Below are positions 27,315 to 34,000 of a DNA stretch of 39,461 bases, one piece after another. The number at the start of each line of letters is the position of its first letter. The stretch's first letter is position 1. Made by a program: the position numbers and the translations under genes. The stretch is from a virus. The stretch covers positions 1 through 39,461 of the IMG/VR virus record IMGVR_UViG_3300037507_001355, one strand, 5' to 3'. The notes beneath the pieces are model-generated. The model made no database searches. It was not told the DNA's origin and was given only the letters and a program-made list of their open reading frames with translations.

Positions 27315-27777
27315 GACTCTTGAGATGCTTAAGCATCACGAGGGCGTAAGGCTCAAACCTTACCGCTGTCCCGCGAGACTGTGGACAATCGGCGTAGGCC
27401 ACGTTATCGACCCATCACATACAAGGGTGAAGTTTGAAGAGAGGCTCTCTTTACCGATCCCAAGCGGATGGGACAGAACGCTCACGATGGCAGAAGTCGA
27501 TGAGATTCTTGCGGCTGATCTACAGAAATTTGAGGCTGGCGTACGCAGACTATGTCCTTTTGCTCTTACTCCTAATCGGCTTGATGCACTCACCAGCTTT
27601 GGGTTTAATGTTGGACTAGGTAATTTACAAAGATCGACGATCCGAATGCGGCACAACCGGGGTGACTACGTTGGAGCCGCGCAAGCCTTCATGATGTGGA
27701 CAAAAGCTGCTGGCAAAGAGTTGCCGGGATTGGTAAAGCGTAGGCGCGATGAGTCTATGCTTTATTCAGCCGGATGA
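27304..27777 (+). CDS. Endolysin, GH24 lysozyme
   Basis: The 157-aa enzyme cuts the glycan strands of peptidoglycan. The catalytic triad spacing is exact: E13, C22 and T28 (E-8-C-5-T) in HHEGVRLKPYRCPARLWTIG, as in T4- and R21-type lysozymes with Cys in place of Asp. TTG 27304 is chosen because it gives the normal distance to the catalytic Glu. An ATG at 27325 is the shorter alternative. No signal-anchor segment is visible, so export would need the holin. Its end overlaps the convergent gene on the other strand by 23 nt. Confidence 0.9.
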   Translation: MQSKTLEMLKHHEGVRLKPYRCPARLWTIGVGHVIDPSHTRVKFEERLSLPIPSGWDRTLTMAEVDEILAADLQKFEAGVRRLCPFALTPNRLDALTSFGFNVGLGNLQRSTIRMRHNRGDYVGAAQAFMMWTKAAGKELPGLVKRRRDESMLYSAG

Positions 27778-28130
27778 GAGCGTCTTTCACCATTTGGCCG
27801 ACACTCTCACCGTGATGTTTTGCTATCTGCTCAATGAGCGGAAGCCGCCGAGTCTTAGGCTTCGATAAAAGCCAGTGAGCCCAATCCTCGACGACCAGCG
27901 GCATAACCTTTTCGTAAGCTGCCGAAATTTCCTGTCGATCACTGCTCTTCACTTCCTTGATGATCGAAAGCCAGTTCTCCGAGGCTCCAGGCTCGAAATG
28001 CTTTATGTTTTTCGATGGTGTCCTCGCACTCTGTTGAGGGCGGCTTCCAGCCGTACTGCCGCCAGATTTCCTCGACTGGCTTGAACGTCCTGGGGGTTCT
28101 TTGCTCTGCAATTAACTCTCTCCAGCTCAT
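27755..28130 (-). pseudogene. Small phage gene split by a frameshift at a T5/A5 run
   Basis: Read leftward from ATG 28130, the frame starts MSWRELIAEQRTPRTFKPVE and is good to about residue 40. It then stops at 27939 after a low-quality tail. The other half, from about residue 41 on, continues in another frame to 27755 (HFEPGASENWLSIIKEVKSS, later LPLIEQIAKHHGESVGQMVK). Removing one A from the A5 run (T5 at 28008-28012 on the plus strand) joins both into one 124-aa protein. It is either a sequencing slip, a true mutation or +1 frameshifting. ATG overlaps the YqaJ stop by 4 nt. No function is known. Confidence 0.65.
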
Positions 28131-28717
28131 GCTAATTTCCTTTGCATTGTGTCAACTTCCGTTAAAAAAGTCATTACATCTTCCTCTAAATCTTTAATGT
28201 CTTTGGCATCTGGTTGAAACCTAACCACAAACAACTGAAGATGCTCAGGCAACCGTGGGTCAAACGATACAAAATCGACCCACTTCCTACCTGTGCAGGC
28301 AAGCTGAGCAAGCATCTGGTGTTTGTGCTCAGACGGAACGGTGCCCTTCATCATCCAATTTAAGTGCGTAGACGTTTTAGGACATTTAATTTCTAGAAGA
28401 CCTTCTTCAGCGACCAGACCGTCAGGAGACGCTGCAAACGAATCAATCGTAGGATGATTGACGATGGCGACCTGCTCCACCCAAACACCCGTTTTAATCT
28501 CGTATGCAGCCCTTGCAAGCGGTTCATTTTGCGTCCCCCATTCCATGTAAGCATTAGGAAATGATTCCGTTGGAGAGCCTGTAAGACGCTCTGTAATGAT
28601 GTCGGCTAGGTAGTTGGCTCGCGCTGCGGTTCCAGGCTTAGCGCGGGCATCCGATACTCTAGATGCCGTGACCTTACCAAGCCGAGCAAGTTTCCATTCC
28701 TCGGTGCCCTGCTCCAT
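28127..28717 (-). CDS. YqaJ-type recombination exonuclease
   Basis: The 196-aa protein matches the YqaJ/lambda exonuclease-like family (PF09588). The catalytic core is SPDGLVAEEGLLEIKCPK with D99, E109 and K111, and an earlier WGTQNEPLAR helix carries E65. It would resect double-strand ends 5' to 3' to give single strands for the Erf annealing protein. Position between SSB and Erf-linked genes supports a Red-like system. Its ATG overlaps the SSB stop (TGATG). Length is usual for the family. Confidence 0.9.
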   Translation of the reverse strand: MEQGTEEWKLARLGKVTASRVSDARAKPGTAARANYLADIITERLTGSPTESFPNAYMEWGTQNEPLARAAYEIKTGVWVEQVAIVNHPTIDSFAASPDGLVAEEGLLEIKCPKTSTHLNWMMKGTVPSEHKHQMLAQLACTGRKWVDFVSFDPRLPEHLQLFVVRFQPDAKDIKDLEEDVMTFLTEVDTMQRKLA

Positions 28718-29088
28718 CAGAACGGAACGTCTTCGTCGTTGTCGATCTCGGCTTTGGTCCTGCCGCTCAACATCTGCATTTGATCTGCAACGATCTCAGT
28801 GGTGTATTTATCGTTACCGTTTTTGTCTGTCCACTTTCGGGTTTCGATGCGACCCTCGACATAAACCTGGGAGCCCTTCTTGACGTACTTGTCGACAATC
28901 TCGCCTAGCTTTCCCCAAAAAACAATGCGATGCCATTCTGTTTTTTCCTGGCGGCTACCGTCTTGTTGCTTCCAAGAATGTTTGGTTGCCAGCGTCAAAG
29001 TGCAAACAGCGACTCCTGCGTCCGTGTATTTGATCTCTGGATCTTTTCCTGCGTTACCGATGATGATCGCTTTATTTACTGAACCCAT
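28717..29088 (-). CDS. ssb: Single-stranded DNA-binding protein
   Basis: The 123-aa product has an OB-fold start (VNKAIIIGNAGKDPEIKYTD), WHRIVFWGKLGEIVDKYVKK and GSQVYVEGRIETRKWTDK, all typical of bacterial-type SSB. It ends in an acidic tail with the tip DNDEDVPF, the usual docking peptide for replication and repair partners. It would coat single-stranded DNA in replication and in the recombination pathway beside it. It couples to the exonuclease gene by TGATG and overlaps the YbcO-type gene's end by 13 nt. Confidence 0.95.
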   Translation of the reverse strand: MGSVNKAIIIGNAGKDPEIKYTDAGVAVCTLTLATKHSWKQQDGSRQEKTEWHRIVFWGKLGEIVDKYVKKGSQVYVEGRIETRKWTDKNGNDKYTTEIVADQMQMLSGRTKAEIDNDEDVPF

Positions 29089-29366
29089 ATTTTGCCTCTT
29101 TCAAATAAGAACCCGATTGTTTTGCGGTGGGCTTCTTCCCACATCGCTTCTTTTTCCTGCTTATTCATTCGATGCCCTTGATCTATAGCCATGTGGCATC
29201 TGTAGCACAAGGCGGCTATCCTGTAATCGTGAGCCTTAATTCCTTTACCTTTCCCGTCACGAAGTTGGTTGCTGTGCGCTGCAACAACTGTTCCGTCTTC
29301 TGCGCCGCACAAAACACACTCAAACTCACGAACGGTTTCCAATAGTTTTTGGTTTCTGTACATCAT
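29076..29366 (-). CDS. YbcO/DUF1364-type zinc nuclease
   Basis: The 96-aa product matches the YbcO-like family (DUF1364): RNQKLLETVREFECVLCG with C17 and C20, then AAHSNQLRDGKGKGIKAHD, and IAALCYRCHMAIDQG with C54, C57 and H58. Zinc coordination by the four Cys and an HNH-like His31/His58 site is inferred. Relatives are seen in lambdoid recombination regions. It overlaps SSB and the upstream gene (ATGA), so it is in the same operon. Confidence 0.82.
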   Translation of the reverse strand: MMYRNQKLLETVREFECVLCGAEDGTVVAAHSNQLRDGKGKGIKAHDYRIAALCYRCHMAIDQGHRMNKQEKEAMWEEAHRKTIGFLFERGKIWVQ

Positions 29367-29686
29367 TGAGTGTTCCTAATTTCTGCTCTAGCGTTCGCTT
29401 GCTCTGAGCGCCAAATTTCGATTCGCGCTTGAGCGGCAATAAGATCCCATCGTAACTTTTCTTCTATTGCCACGGCTATTTTTAAGCCTTCTAAAAGCTC
29501 TAAATACTCTGGGTGAGCGTACGCATCACGCTCTTGAGCTGAGATCGGCTGAGCGGTGTTTAGCTGCATTAGCAGGGCTTTCTTGCTCTTTCTGAACTCC
29601 TCTAAATAAACACGTTGAGCCCTAGCGTCTGCAAACTTTTCCGCATGTTTTAGGATGTAATCAACCGCAGCGTGAGGGTCTCTCAT
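29363..29686 (-). CDS. Conserved helical phage protein
   Basis: The 107-aa product is all helical: MRDPHAAVDYILKHAEKFAD, then a Arg/Lys-rich middle, an AQERDAYAHPEYLELLEGLK stretch and the final helix LRWDLIAAQARIEIWRSEQA. This layout recurs in phages beside Erf/SSB cassettes, with unknown function. ATG 29686 is chosen since it overlaps the upstream stop by 4 nt. The longer GTG start is not needed. Confidence 0.72.
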   Translation of the reverse strand: MRDPHAAVDYILKHAEKFADARAQRVYLEEFRKSKKALLMQLNTAQPISAQERDAYAHPEYLELLEGLKIAVAIEEKLRWDLIAAQARIEIWRSEQANARAEIRNTQ

Positions 29687-30027
29687 GCACACCTCAATAT
29701 TTCAATAGAGGAATCTGTTGTGCACGATTTATAAGATTGCTTGCCCCAAGCGTTGGACAAATAAGCAGTAACCGCGCCAAATAAAGACCTTGGATCAAAA
29801 TCGTTAAAAGGGATAACAACAACGTCACCAATTTTTGCGTTAATCAAAAAAGGCTTGAAATAATTAGACATCAAACCCGGTTTGTATTTACGTTGTTTTT
29901 TAGATTTTGTTACGGATGGAATCTCACCATAAGTTTTACCTTCTTCGTCAATTACAAAATATTTGCATCCAGATGCGTTAAGCAATCTTAACGCTTGATC
30001 TATAGCTAACGCTTTCACTGTGTTCAT
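29683..30027 (-). CDS. Conserved phage protein of unknown function
   Basis: The 114-aa product has an N-terminal helical half and a basic middle (KSKKQRKYKPGLM), then GDVVVIPFNDFDPRSLFGAV and a C-terminal SIEILRCA. The basic patch and the AYLSNAWGKQSYKS stretch suggest DNA binding, but this is inference. It starts at ATG 30027, overlapping the erf stop (TAATG). It belongs to the leftward recombination operon. Confidence 0.65.
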   Translation of the reverse strand: MNTVKALAIDQALRLLNASGCKYFVIDEEGKTYGEIPSVTKSKKQRKYKPGLMSNYFKPFLINAKIGDVVVIPFNDFDPRSLFGAVTAYLSNAWGKQSYKSCTTDSSIEILRCA

Positions 30028-30626
30028 TATTTAATCCCTAATGATGACTTACGTTGATCCTTAGCAGCCACAATTGCTTTCTGTAATTCAGGATGTCCCT
30101 TGTATTCCGTGTGTAACGCTTCGTAGACTTCTCTGAGCGTTTCTTTTGTGGCTCCGGCTATCAACATGAGTTTGTCGGTAAATTCAGGCGTATGCGCCTT
30201 TACTTCGTGCGTGGTTGCGTCAGCGTCGTTGTCACCTTCTGTTGGGATGCAGAACGCTTGGAAGGCCGCGTACTTATAAGCTGCCGACATAGCTTTATTA
30301 GTTGCTTTGTCGCCAGAGTCCATCGCCTCACCAAAAGTTTTAACCGTGTGTTTAGTTCCGTCGTGAGATGAGACAAAATCGAACTCGACCTCGACCACGA
30401 CATAAAACAGCGAAGATCCGCTTTTGCCCATGCGCTCGCTAACTTCACGGCTAATTACTCGAGGCAGGATTACCAGACCGTGTTTGCTGATAATTGGAGC
30501 AAGTGCGTTGTAGACATCATCTATCCCGCGAAACCCGTATCCCTGCTGTACGTTTTTGCGGTCTTTAGCGATACCTTGCTGGCACAGGTCAGCAGATACT
30601 TTTGCAATTAAGTTATAAACGTTCAT
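30027..30626 (-). CDS. erf: Erf-family single-strand annealing protein
   Basis: The 199-aa product has the ERF signature: KNVQQGYGFRGIDDVYNALA near residue 25-44, GLVILPRVISREVSER, and TFGEAMDSGDKATNKAMSAA followed by YKYAAFQAFCIPTEGD. It anneals complementary single strands and, with the YqaJ exonuclease, gives Red-like recombination. ATG 30626 is supported by GTGAGG upstream. A longer frame to 30692 lies within a micro-ORF. It is the first larger gene of the leftward operon. Confidence 0.92.
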   Translation of the reverse strand: MNVYNLIAKVSADLCQQGIAKDRKNVQQGYGFRGIDDVYNALAPIISKHGLVILPRVISREVSERMGKSGSSLFYVVVEVEFDFVSSHDGTKHTVKTFGEAMDSGDKATNKAMSAAYKYAAFQAFCIPTEGDNDADATTHEVKAHTPEFTDKLMLIAGATKETLREVYEALHTEYKGHPELQKAIVAAKDQRKSSLGIK

Positions 30627-30628
30627 AT

Positions 30629-30706
30629 TTACCTCACGAACAGGAACAGCAGGAACCCGTAAAACATCCCTAACGCTACGAAAGCCATCCATTCAATTTT
30701 CCTCAT
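30629..30706 (-). CDS. 25-aa membrane micro-protein upstream of erf
   Basis: Read leftward from ATG 30706, the ORF gives MRKIEWMAFVALG followed by MFYGFLLFLFVR and TAA at 30631-30629. It has one hydrophobic segment with positive ends, like a small single-span protein. ACGGAG lies 7-8 nt upstream. Its stop is 2 nt before the erf ATG and its last codons contain the erf binding site, so coupling is likely. It is too short for family recognition. It could also be a leader peptide. Confidence 0.6.
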   Translation of the reverse strand: MRKIEWMAFVALGMFYGFLLFLFVR

Positions 30707-30793
30707 GTAAAACTCCGTTAAGTAAGAGATTTCACTATAAAACAAGTATCTTAGACTTATGCACACGGGCAGACGAAAGGCAACAACCAGCAG
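30707..30793. promoter_or_regulatory. Divergent early promoter region
   Basis: This AT-rich stretch separates the leftward recombination operon from the rightward early operon. TATAAA at 30736-30741 and, on the other strand, TATAGT are -10-like boxes, but I see no matching -35 boxes at the ideal distance. The position between two diverging gene sets makes promoters here almost certain. A repressor binding site is not recognised. Confidence 0.5.
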
Positions 30794-31108
30794 ATGAGCG
30801 GCAAATCACCAACCCAAAGGTCACTAGAAAAGCTCAGGTCTGAAGGCTATCTTTGCCAAATTGTCGAGCGCTGGAACCCTCACGCAAGGATTAGGCAAGA
30901 CTTGTTTGGCATAGGCGACATACTGGCTATCAGAGCAGGTGAAACGCTGCTGGTACAGACCACGAGTCGAGGGAACGTTGCTGCAAGGGTAACCAAGATA
31001 CAAGAGTCGGAGCACCTGTCTACGATCCTGGCGGCAGGCTGGAAGATCACCGTTCACGGATGGGGAAAGCTAAAGGCGGGATGGACTTGCAAGATTGTGG
31101 ATTTCTGA
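30794..31108 (+). CDS. Small nuclease-like protein (PD-(D/E)XK-like)
   Basis: The 104-aa product carries VERWNPHARIRQDLFGIGD, then LAIRAGETLLVQTTSRGN, and AAGWKITVHGWGKLKAGWT. The order of D-x-F-G-x-x-D, followed by a strand ending in VQTT, suggests a small resolvase- or PD-(D/E)XK-like fold with Q in place of K. It is a recurrent but unnamed phage protein. It is the first rightward early gene, after the divergent region. The fold is inferred. Confidence 0.6.
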   Translation: MSGKSPTQRSLEKLRSEGYLCQIVERWNPHARIRQDLFGIGDILAIRAGETLLVQTTSRGNVAARVTKIQESEHLSTILAAGWKITVHGWGKLKAGWTCKIVDF

Positions 31109-31147
31109 TAAAGTCAAGATGTTGTCGTAGCTGTCAACAATCGAAAG

Positions 31148-31219
31148 GCCACTTACTCATGCGTCTACCCTTGTTAAAACAGGGGACAGCTACTAGGCGC
31201 AGCAGTAAGTGGCTTTTTT
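31148..31219 (+). terminator. Long-loop intrinsic terminator or structured RNA
   Basis: GCCACTTACT at 31148-31157 pairs perfectly with AGTAAGTGGC at 31204-31213, and six T follow (31214-31219). The 46-nt loop contains a second hairpin: CCCTTGTT with AACAGGGG. The outer stem with T-run works as an intrinsic terminator. The nested structure may be a compact 3'-end of a small RNA or an attenuator that limits transcription into the replication operon. Confidence 0.7.
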
Positions 31220-31597
31220 GTTTGCACGTCAACCGTACTCCGAGCGTTATTAAGATCCTGCATGGGATGCGCGGAAGAAAACACCGGCTGGCGAAACACC
31301 CCGTTTCATGCCGATCCAGACTGTCAGTGAGGTACTGGACAAAGCCTCTTGTACATGGGTGGGACAAGCAAGAGGTGGAGAGAATCGCTGGCTTAGGCTG
31401 TACTAGGCAGGGAACATCCAGAAGCGACCCCTGCTGGGTAAGGTGAGTGCTACCACCCTTGGGGGAACTATGCCCAAAAAAATAGAAATACGCTTATCTG
31501 CTGAAACCAACCATTCGTCAGCCCAAGAAACAAAAACAAACACTGCTCCCAAATTCCGATCTAGACTTTCCCTGTCGCAACTAACAGGAGAAATAAA
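31220..31597. other. Gene-poor zone before the replication gene
   Basis: No convincing gene is seen. Open frames (31060-31446 and 31443-31643) are Arg/Ser-rich and look like chance. The stretch holds several complementary arms, for example CCTCTTG with CAAGAGG around 31344-31376 and AAGGTG with CACCCTT around 31440-31461. A GGGGGAA precedes ATG 31470, which would give a 57-aa frame. A folded regulatory RNA, a leader or an origin of replication would fit this position. Basis is inference. Confidence 0.4.
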
Positions 31598-31963
31598 TTG
31601 GAAGGTTTCGAGGAGTTCTGGCAACAGTACCCACGAAAGGTAGCCAAGAGAGCAGCACAAAAGGCTTGGCTAAAGATGAGTCATCAAGAGCGGCAAGATG
31701 CAATACAGGCAGTCAAGAATCACAAGCGATACTGGACAATCAAATCGACTGCAAGTGAATTTATGCCACATCCCGCTACATGGCTTAATCAAGCACGATG
31801 GGAAGATGAGCTAGACATGACCCACCACGAAAAAGCAGTGAACTGGTGGGCAACAGAAAAGGGTACCGCTGAAATGGCGGAAAAGATTGGATGTCCCGCA
31901 AGGCCGGGGGAAGATTGGAACCAATGGAAAACACGAATCTCGGAAAAGCTGAAGAGCGCATAG
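31598..31963 (+). CDS. Replication-protein C-terminal-type domain protein
   Basis: The 121-aa product starts at TTG 31598, supported by AGGAG 8-9 nt upstream. It contains FEEFWQQYPRKVAKRAAQKA and FMPHPATWLNQARWEDEL, a pattern known as the C-terminal end of phage replication initiators and DnaT-like proteins, where it aids helicase loading. The usual N-terminal DNA-binding part is missing, so it acts alone or with another protein. The next gene begins inside its last 40 nt. Confidence 0.75.
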   Translation: MEGFEEFWQQYPRKVAKRAAQKAWLKMSHQERQDAIQAVKNHKRYWTIKSTASEFMPHPATWLNQARWEDELDMTHHEKAVNWWATEKGTAEMAEKIGCPARPGEDWNQWKTRISEKLKSA

Positions 31964-32088
31964 ACCAAACGATTAAGAAAGCGGTAAAGGCTGGCAAATG
32001 GCCTTTCGCTGCGTTTGTAGGTAACAAATGGGTAAAGCCTAAAAAGATTAAGCCTGAGCCTATTCCTTTTGAACCAGCGCCGTGGTGA
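31924..32088 (+). CDS. Small basic protein
   Basis: The 54-aa product (MENTNLGKAEERIDQTIKKA, then KPKKIKPEPIPFEP) is Lys/Pro-rich with a helical first half. It overlaps the replication gene by 40 nt, with GGAA 9 nt before its ATG. It is not recognised. The proline-lysine tail suggests a disordered end that binds nucleic acid or a partner. Confidence 0.5.
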   Translation: MENTNLGKAEERIDQTIKKAVKAGKWPFAAFVGNKWVKPKKIKPEPIPFEPAPW

Positions 32089-32091
32089 CTT

Positions 32092-32418
32092 ATGACTAAA
32101 AACGAAGAACGTTTATGGGATTGCTGGAAAGAATTCGTTAGCACTTACGAAGGTTCTGGATTTAGCTATCAATTCATCAAGCAATCTGAGTCTGTTGCTC
32201 CAGTAAGAAATGTCATGCGGCTTACGGTTCCGATTAGACCGCTTGCTACGCCTTTCATTTACATCAAAGTGCAAAAGGAATTTGAGCAATGGTTAAAAGA
32301 CAAACACAACTGGAAAATCAAGTTGTACTTCCATGTTGTCGTTTGGAATGAATCGATAGGCGAACTTGAAATGTTGGTGGCCGAGGCAAGAAGTGTACTT
32401 GCCGAAAAAATGAACTGA
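32092..32418 (+). CDS. Hypothetical early protein
   Basis: The 108-aa product is mixed helix and strand, with FIYIKVQKEFEQWLKDKHNW in the middle and KLYFHVVVWNESIGELEMLV next to it. No membrane segment, cysteine motif or known domain is seen. It lies 3 nt after the preceding stop. The good codon flow and the compact operon favour a real gene. Function unknown. Confidence 0.65.
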   Translation: MTKNEERLWDCWKEFVSTYEGSGFSYQFIKQSESVAPVRNVMRLTVPIRPLATPFIYIKVQKEFEQWLKDKHNWKIKLYFHVVVWNESIGELEMLVAEARSVLAEKMN

Positions 32419-32425
32419 GGAAACT

Positions 32426-32770
32426 ATGAAAGAACATCATGAACTGGTAAGACAGCTTGCAAAGCCTGGGGAAGAGATCATCGACGACCTGACTCCGACT
32501 CAAGCGTTTGTCCTGCACATGGCTATAGGTGTATCCGGTGAGGCTGGTGAGCTTTTGGACGCAATCAAAAAGTTTGCGATCTACCAAAAGCCTTTAGACC
32601 TGGAGAACGTTGTCGAAGAGCTTGGAGACATCGAGTTTTATCTGCAAGGCATTCGGCAAGCATTCTGCATTGACAGGGAATACGTTCTGCAACAGAACAT
32701 AGAAAAGCTGAGGAAACGTTACGGCAAAACGTATACAAATGCCGCGGCAATAGCGAGGGCTGACAAATGA
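32426..32770 (+). CDS. MazG-like nucleotide pyrophosphohydrolase
   Basis: The 114-aa product has the all-alpha NTP-PPase pattern: GVSGEAGELLDAIKKF with E39 and E42, then DLENVVEELGDIEFYLQGIR with E64, E65 and D68, which bind magnesium. Family members cleave (d)NTPs or ppGpp-like nucleotides to monophosphates. Phages use them to alter host nucleotide or alarmone pools. GAGG precedes ATG 32426. The end overlaps the next small gene by 4 nt. Confidence 0.85.
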   Translation: MKEHHELVRQLAKPGEEIIDDLTPTQAFVLHMAIGVSGEAGELLDAIKKFAIYQKPLDLENVVEELGDIEFYLQGIRQAFCIDREYVLQQNIEKLRKRYGKTYTNAAAIARADK

Positions 32771-32907
32771 AAGATTTTGATATGTGGCTACGCATGTTTG
32801 CGTTGCTTGGCCTTGGTATTTCTATGGCTATGGCAGCAGGCGGATGGTTTGCTATATCGGCCATATGCGCTGCGATATTTCTTGAACCTTATAAGTGGTG
32901 GCAATGA
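32767..32907 (+). CDS. 46-aa membrane protein
   Basis: This short gene encodes MKDFDMWLRMFALLGLGISM, then MAAGGWFAISAICAAIFLE and YKWWQ, so two adjoining hydrophobic segments at about 9-24 and 25-40. ATG overlaps the MazG-like stop (ATGA), and its own stop overlaps the next start. No family is recognised. It may be a small host-targeting membrane protein. Confidence 0.6.
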   Translation: MKDFDMWLRMFALLGLGISMAMAAGGWFAISAICAAIFLEPYKWWQ

Positions 32908-33329
32908 TGAGCAGAGAAGCTATGCAGATGGCGATGGAAGCGCTAGAGGATTCAAACGATGTGGCTCGCATGGAATTTGGTGATGAAGATTACTACTCGG
33001 AAGCGATTAACGCCTTGCGCCAAGCATTGGAGACAGAGCAAGAGCCGGTGGCGTGGCGTACATTTGATGGTGAGGGTGGTTACGACTACCGCAGTTATGA
33101 GATGAATGAGAACTACGACAAAGAGTGGGCCGAGAAAAATCCAAACCATGCCCACTGGGTGGAGCCGCTATACACCTCACCACAAAAGCAATGGGTTGGG
33201 CTGACGGATGAGGAGATACATGACTTGATTTATCTATCTCAAAAAATTGATGCTAGTAATTCACCTTGGTTTGATTGTTTGGGTTTTTACCGTGCCATTG
33301 AGGCAAAGCTAAAGGAAAAAAACGCATGA
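32904..33329 (+). CDS. Conserved modular early protein
   Basis: The 141-aa product has REAMQMAMEALED at the start, AINALRQALE near 35, an EPVAWRTF segment, then VEPLYTSPQK and LTDEEIHDLIY. This chain of short modules is common in phages of beta- and gammaproteobacteria, where parts of it recombine between genes. ATG 32904 or the next ATG at 32907 may be used. Function unknown. Confidence 0.65.
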   Translation: MMSREAMQMAMEALEDSNDVARMEFGDEDYYSEAINALRQALETEQEPVAWRTFDGEGGYDYRSYEMNENYDKEWAEKNPNHAHWVEPLYTSPQKQWVGLTDEEIHDLIYLSQKIDASNSPWFDCLGFYRAIEAKLKEKNA

Positions 33330-33646
33330 ACCAGCAAGAGGTATTGATGCTTGCAAAGACGATGGGCGTGATGATCTCTGGTCGGCCTGAGTTCGAGCAA
33401 TCAGTTGCGAGGTTTGGTAAGCGAATCATCAAGCGCTTTAGTCCACTGACTAAGACCCAGAAGATTTACCTAGACGCGCTAGCCGAGCCTAAGTCACTGC
33501 AAAACTTAGCGGATCAGTTTGGGTGCACGACACAAAACGCGCTCAAGATGATTAGAGCATTGGAGGCTCGCAAGCTGATCTCGAAAGAGAAACTTTTCAA
33601 GCAGCATGTCGGTGCTTGGTCTTACTACTACCAAAGGAAATTATGA
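33326..33646 (+). CDS. Winged-helix DNA-binding protein
   Basis: The 106-aa product has a helix-turn-helix at about 58-87: LQNLADQFGCTTQNALKMIR followed by ALEARKLISKE, a wing-like strand. It could regulate early transcription or act in replication. It starts with ATGA overlap. The next gene also has a winged-helix pattern, so the two form a regulatory pair. Confidence 0.65.
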   Translation: MNQQEVLMLAKTMGVMISGRPEFEQSVARFGKRIIKRFSPLTKTQKIYLDALAEPKSLQNLADQFGCTTQNALKMIRALEARKLISKEKLFKQHVGAWSYYYQRKL

Positions 33647-33999
33647 GCGGCGATCACAACATGTGTGACTCCATCAAATGGAAATCCACGCAAACCGACA
33701 AGCAAGCCAAGATTTTGAACTACCTCAAGAAACGCAAGACACCAGCAACGCTGAAACAGGTTTGCTTACAGGTAAGAATGGAAAAGAGGCCCTGCGATCA
33801 AGCCTTGCGACAGCTTGTGAACAAAGGATTCCTCAAAACATGGCTGACGATGGATACGTTCGTGAAAGAGCGCGTGTACGAGTTTGCAACCGATAAGGTC
33901 GCAGAAAAACCGGTGGTCAAACAAAAACCAAAGTTTCACAAAAGCAGAGTGACAACAGAAACAAGATTTTTTAACAACCCTTTCAACATAGGACAATGA
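33643..33999 (+). CDS. Winged-helix-like early protein
   Basis: The 118-aa product has TDKQAKILNYLKKRKTPATL and VRMEKRPCDQALRQLVNKGF near residue 18-64, the spacing of a winged helix with a recognition helix. A basic tail (KPVVKQKPKFHKSRVTTETR) follows. AAAGGAAA precedes ATG 33643. It overlaps the previous stop by 4 nt. It probably binds DNA. Its target is unknown. Confidence 0.6.
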   Translation: MSGDHNMCDSIKWKSTQTDKQAKILNYLKKRKTPATLKQVCLQVRMEKRPCDQALRQLVNKGFLKTWLTMDTFVKERVYEFATDKVAEKPVVKQKPKFHKSRVTTETRFFNNPFNIGQ

Positions 34000-34000
34000 C

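Noticed and set aside
30027-30692. Longer Erf start at 30692
   Set aside because: The first 22 residues overlap the micro-ORF in another frame. ATG 30626 has a proper GTGAGG site and matches the usual Erf start.
31060-31446. 128-aa plus-strand frame between early gene 1 and the replication gene
   Set aside because: It is Arg/Ser/Cys-rich without domain-like pattern, begins inside the preceding gene and runs through the terminator hairpin. It looks like a chance frame.
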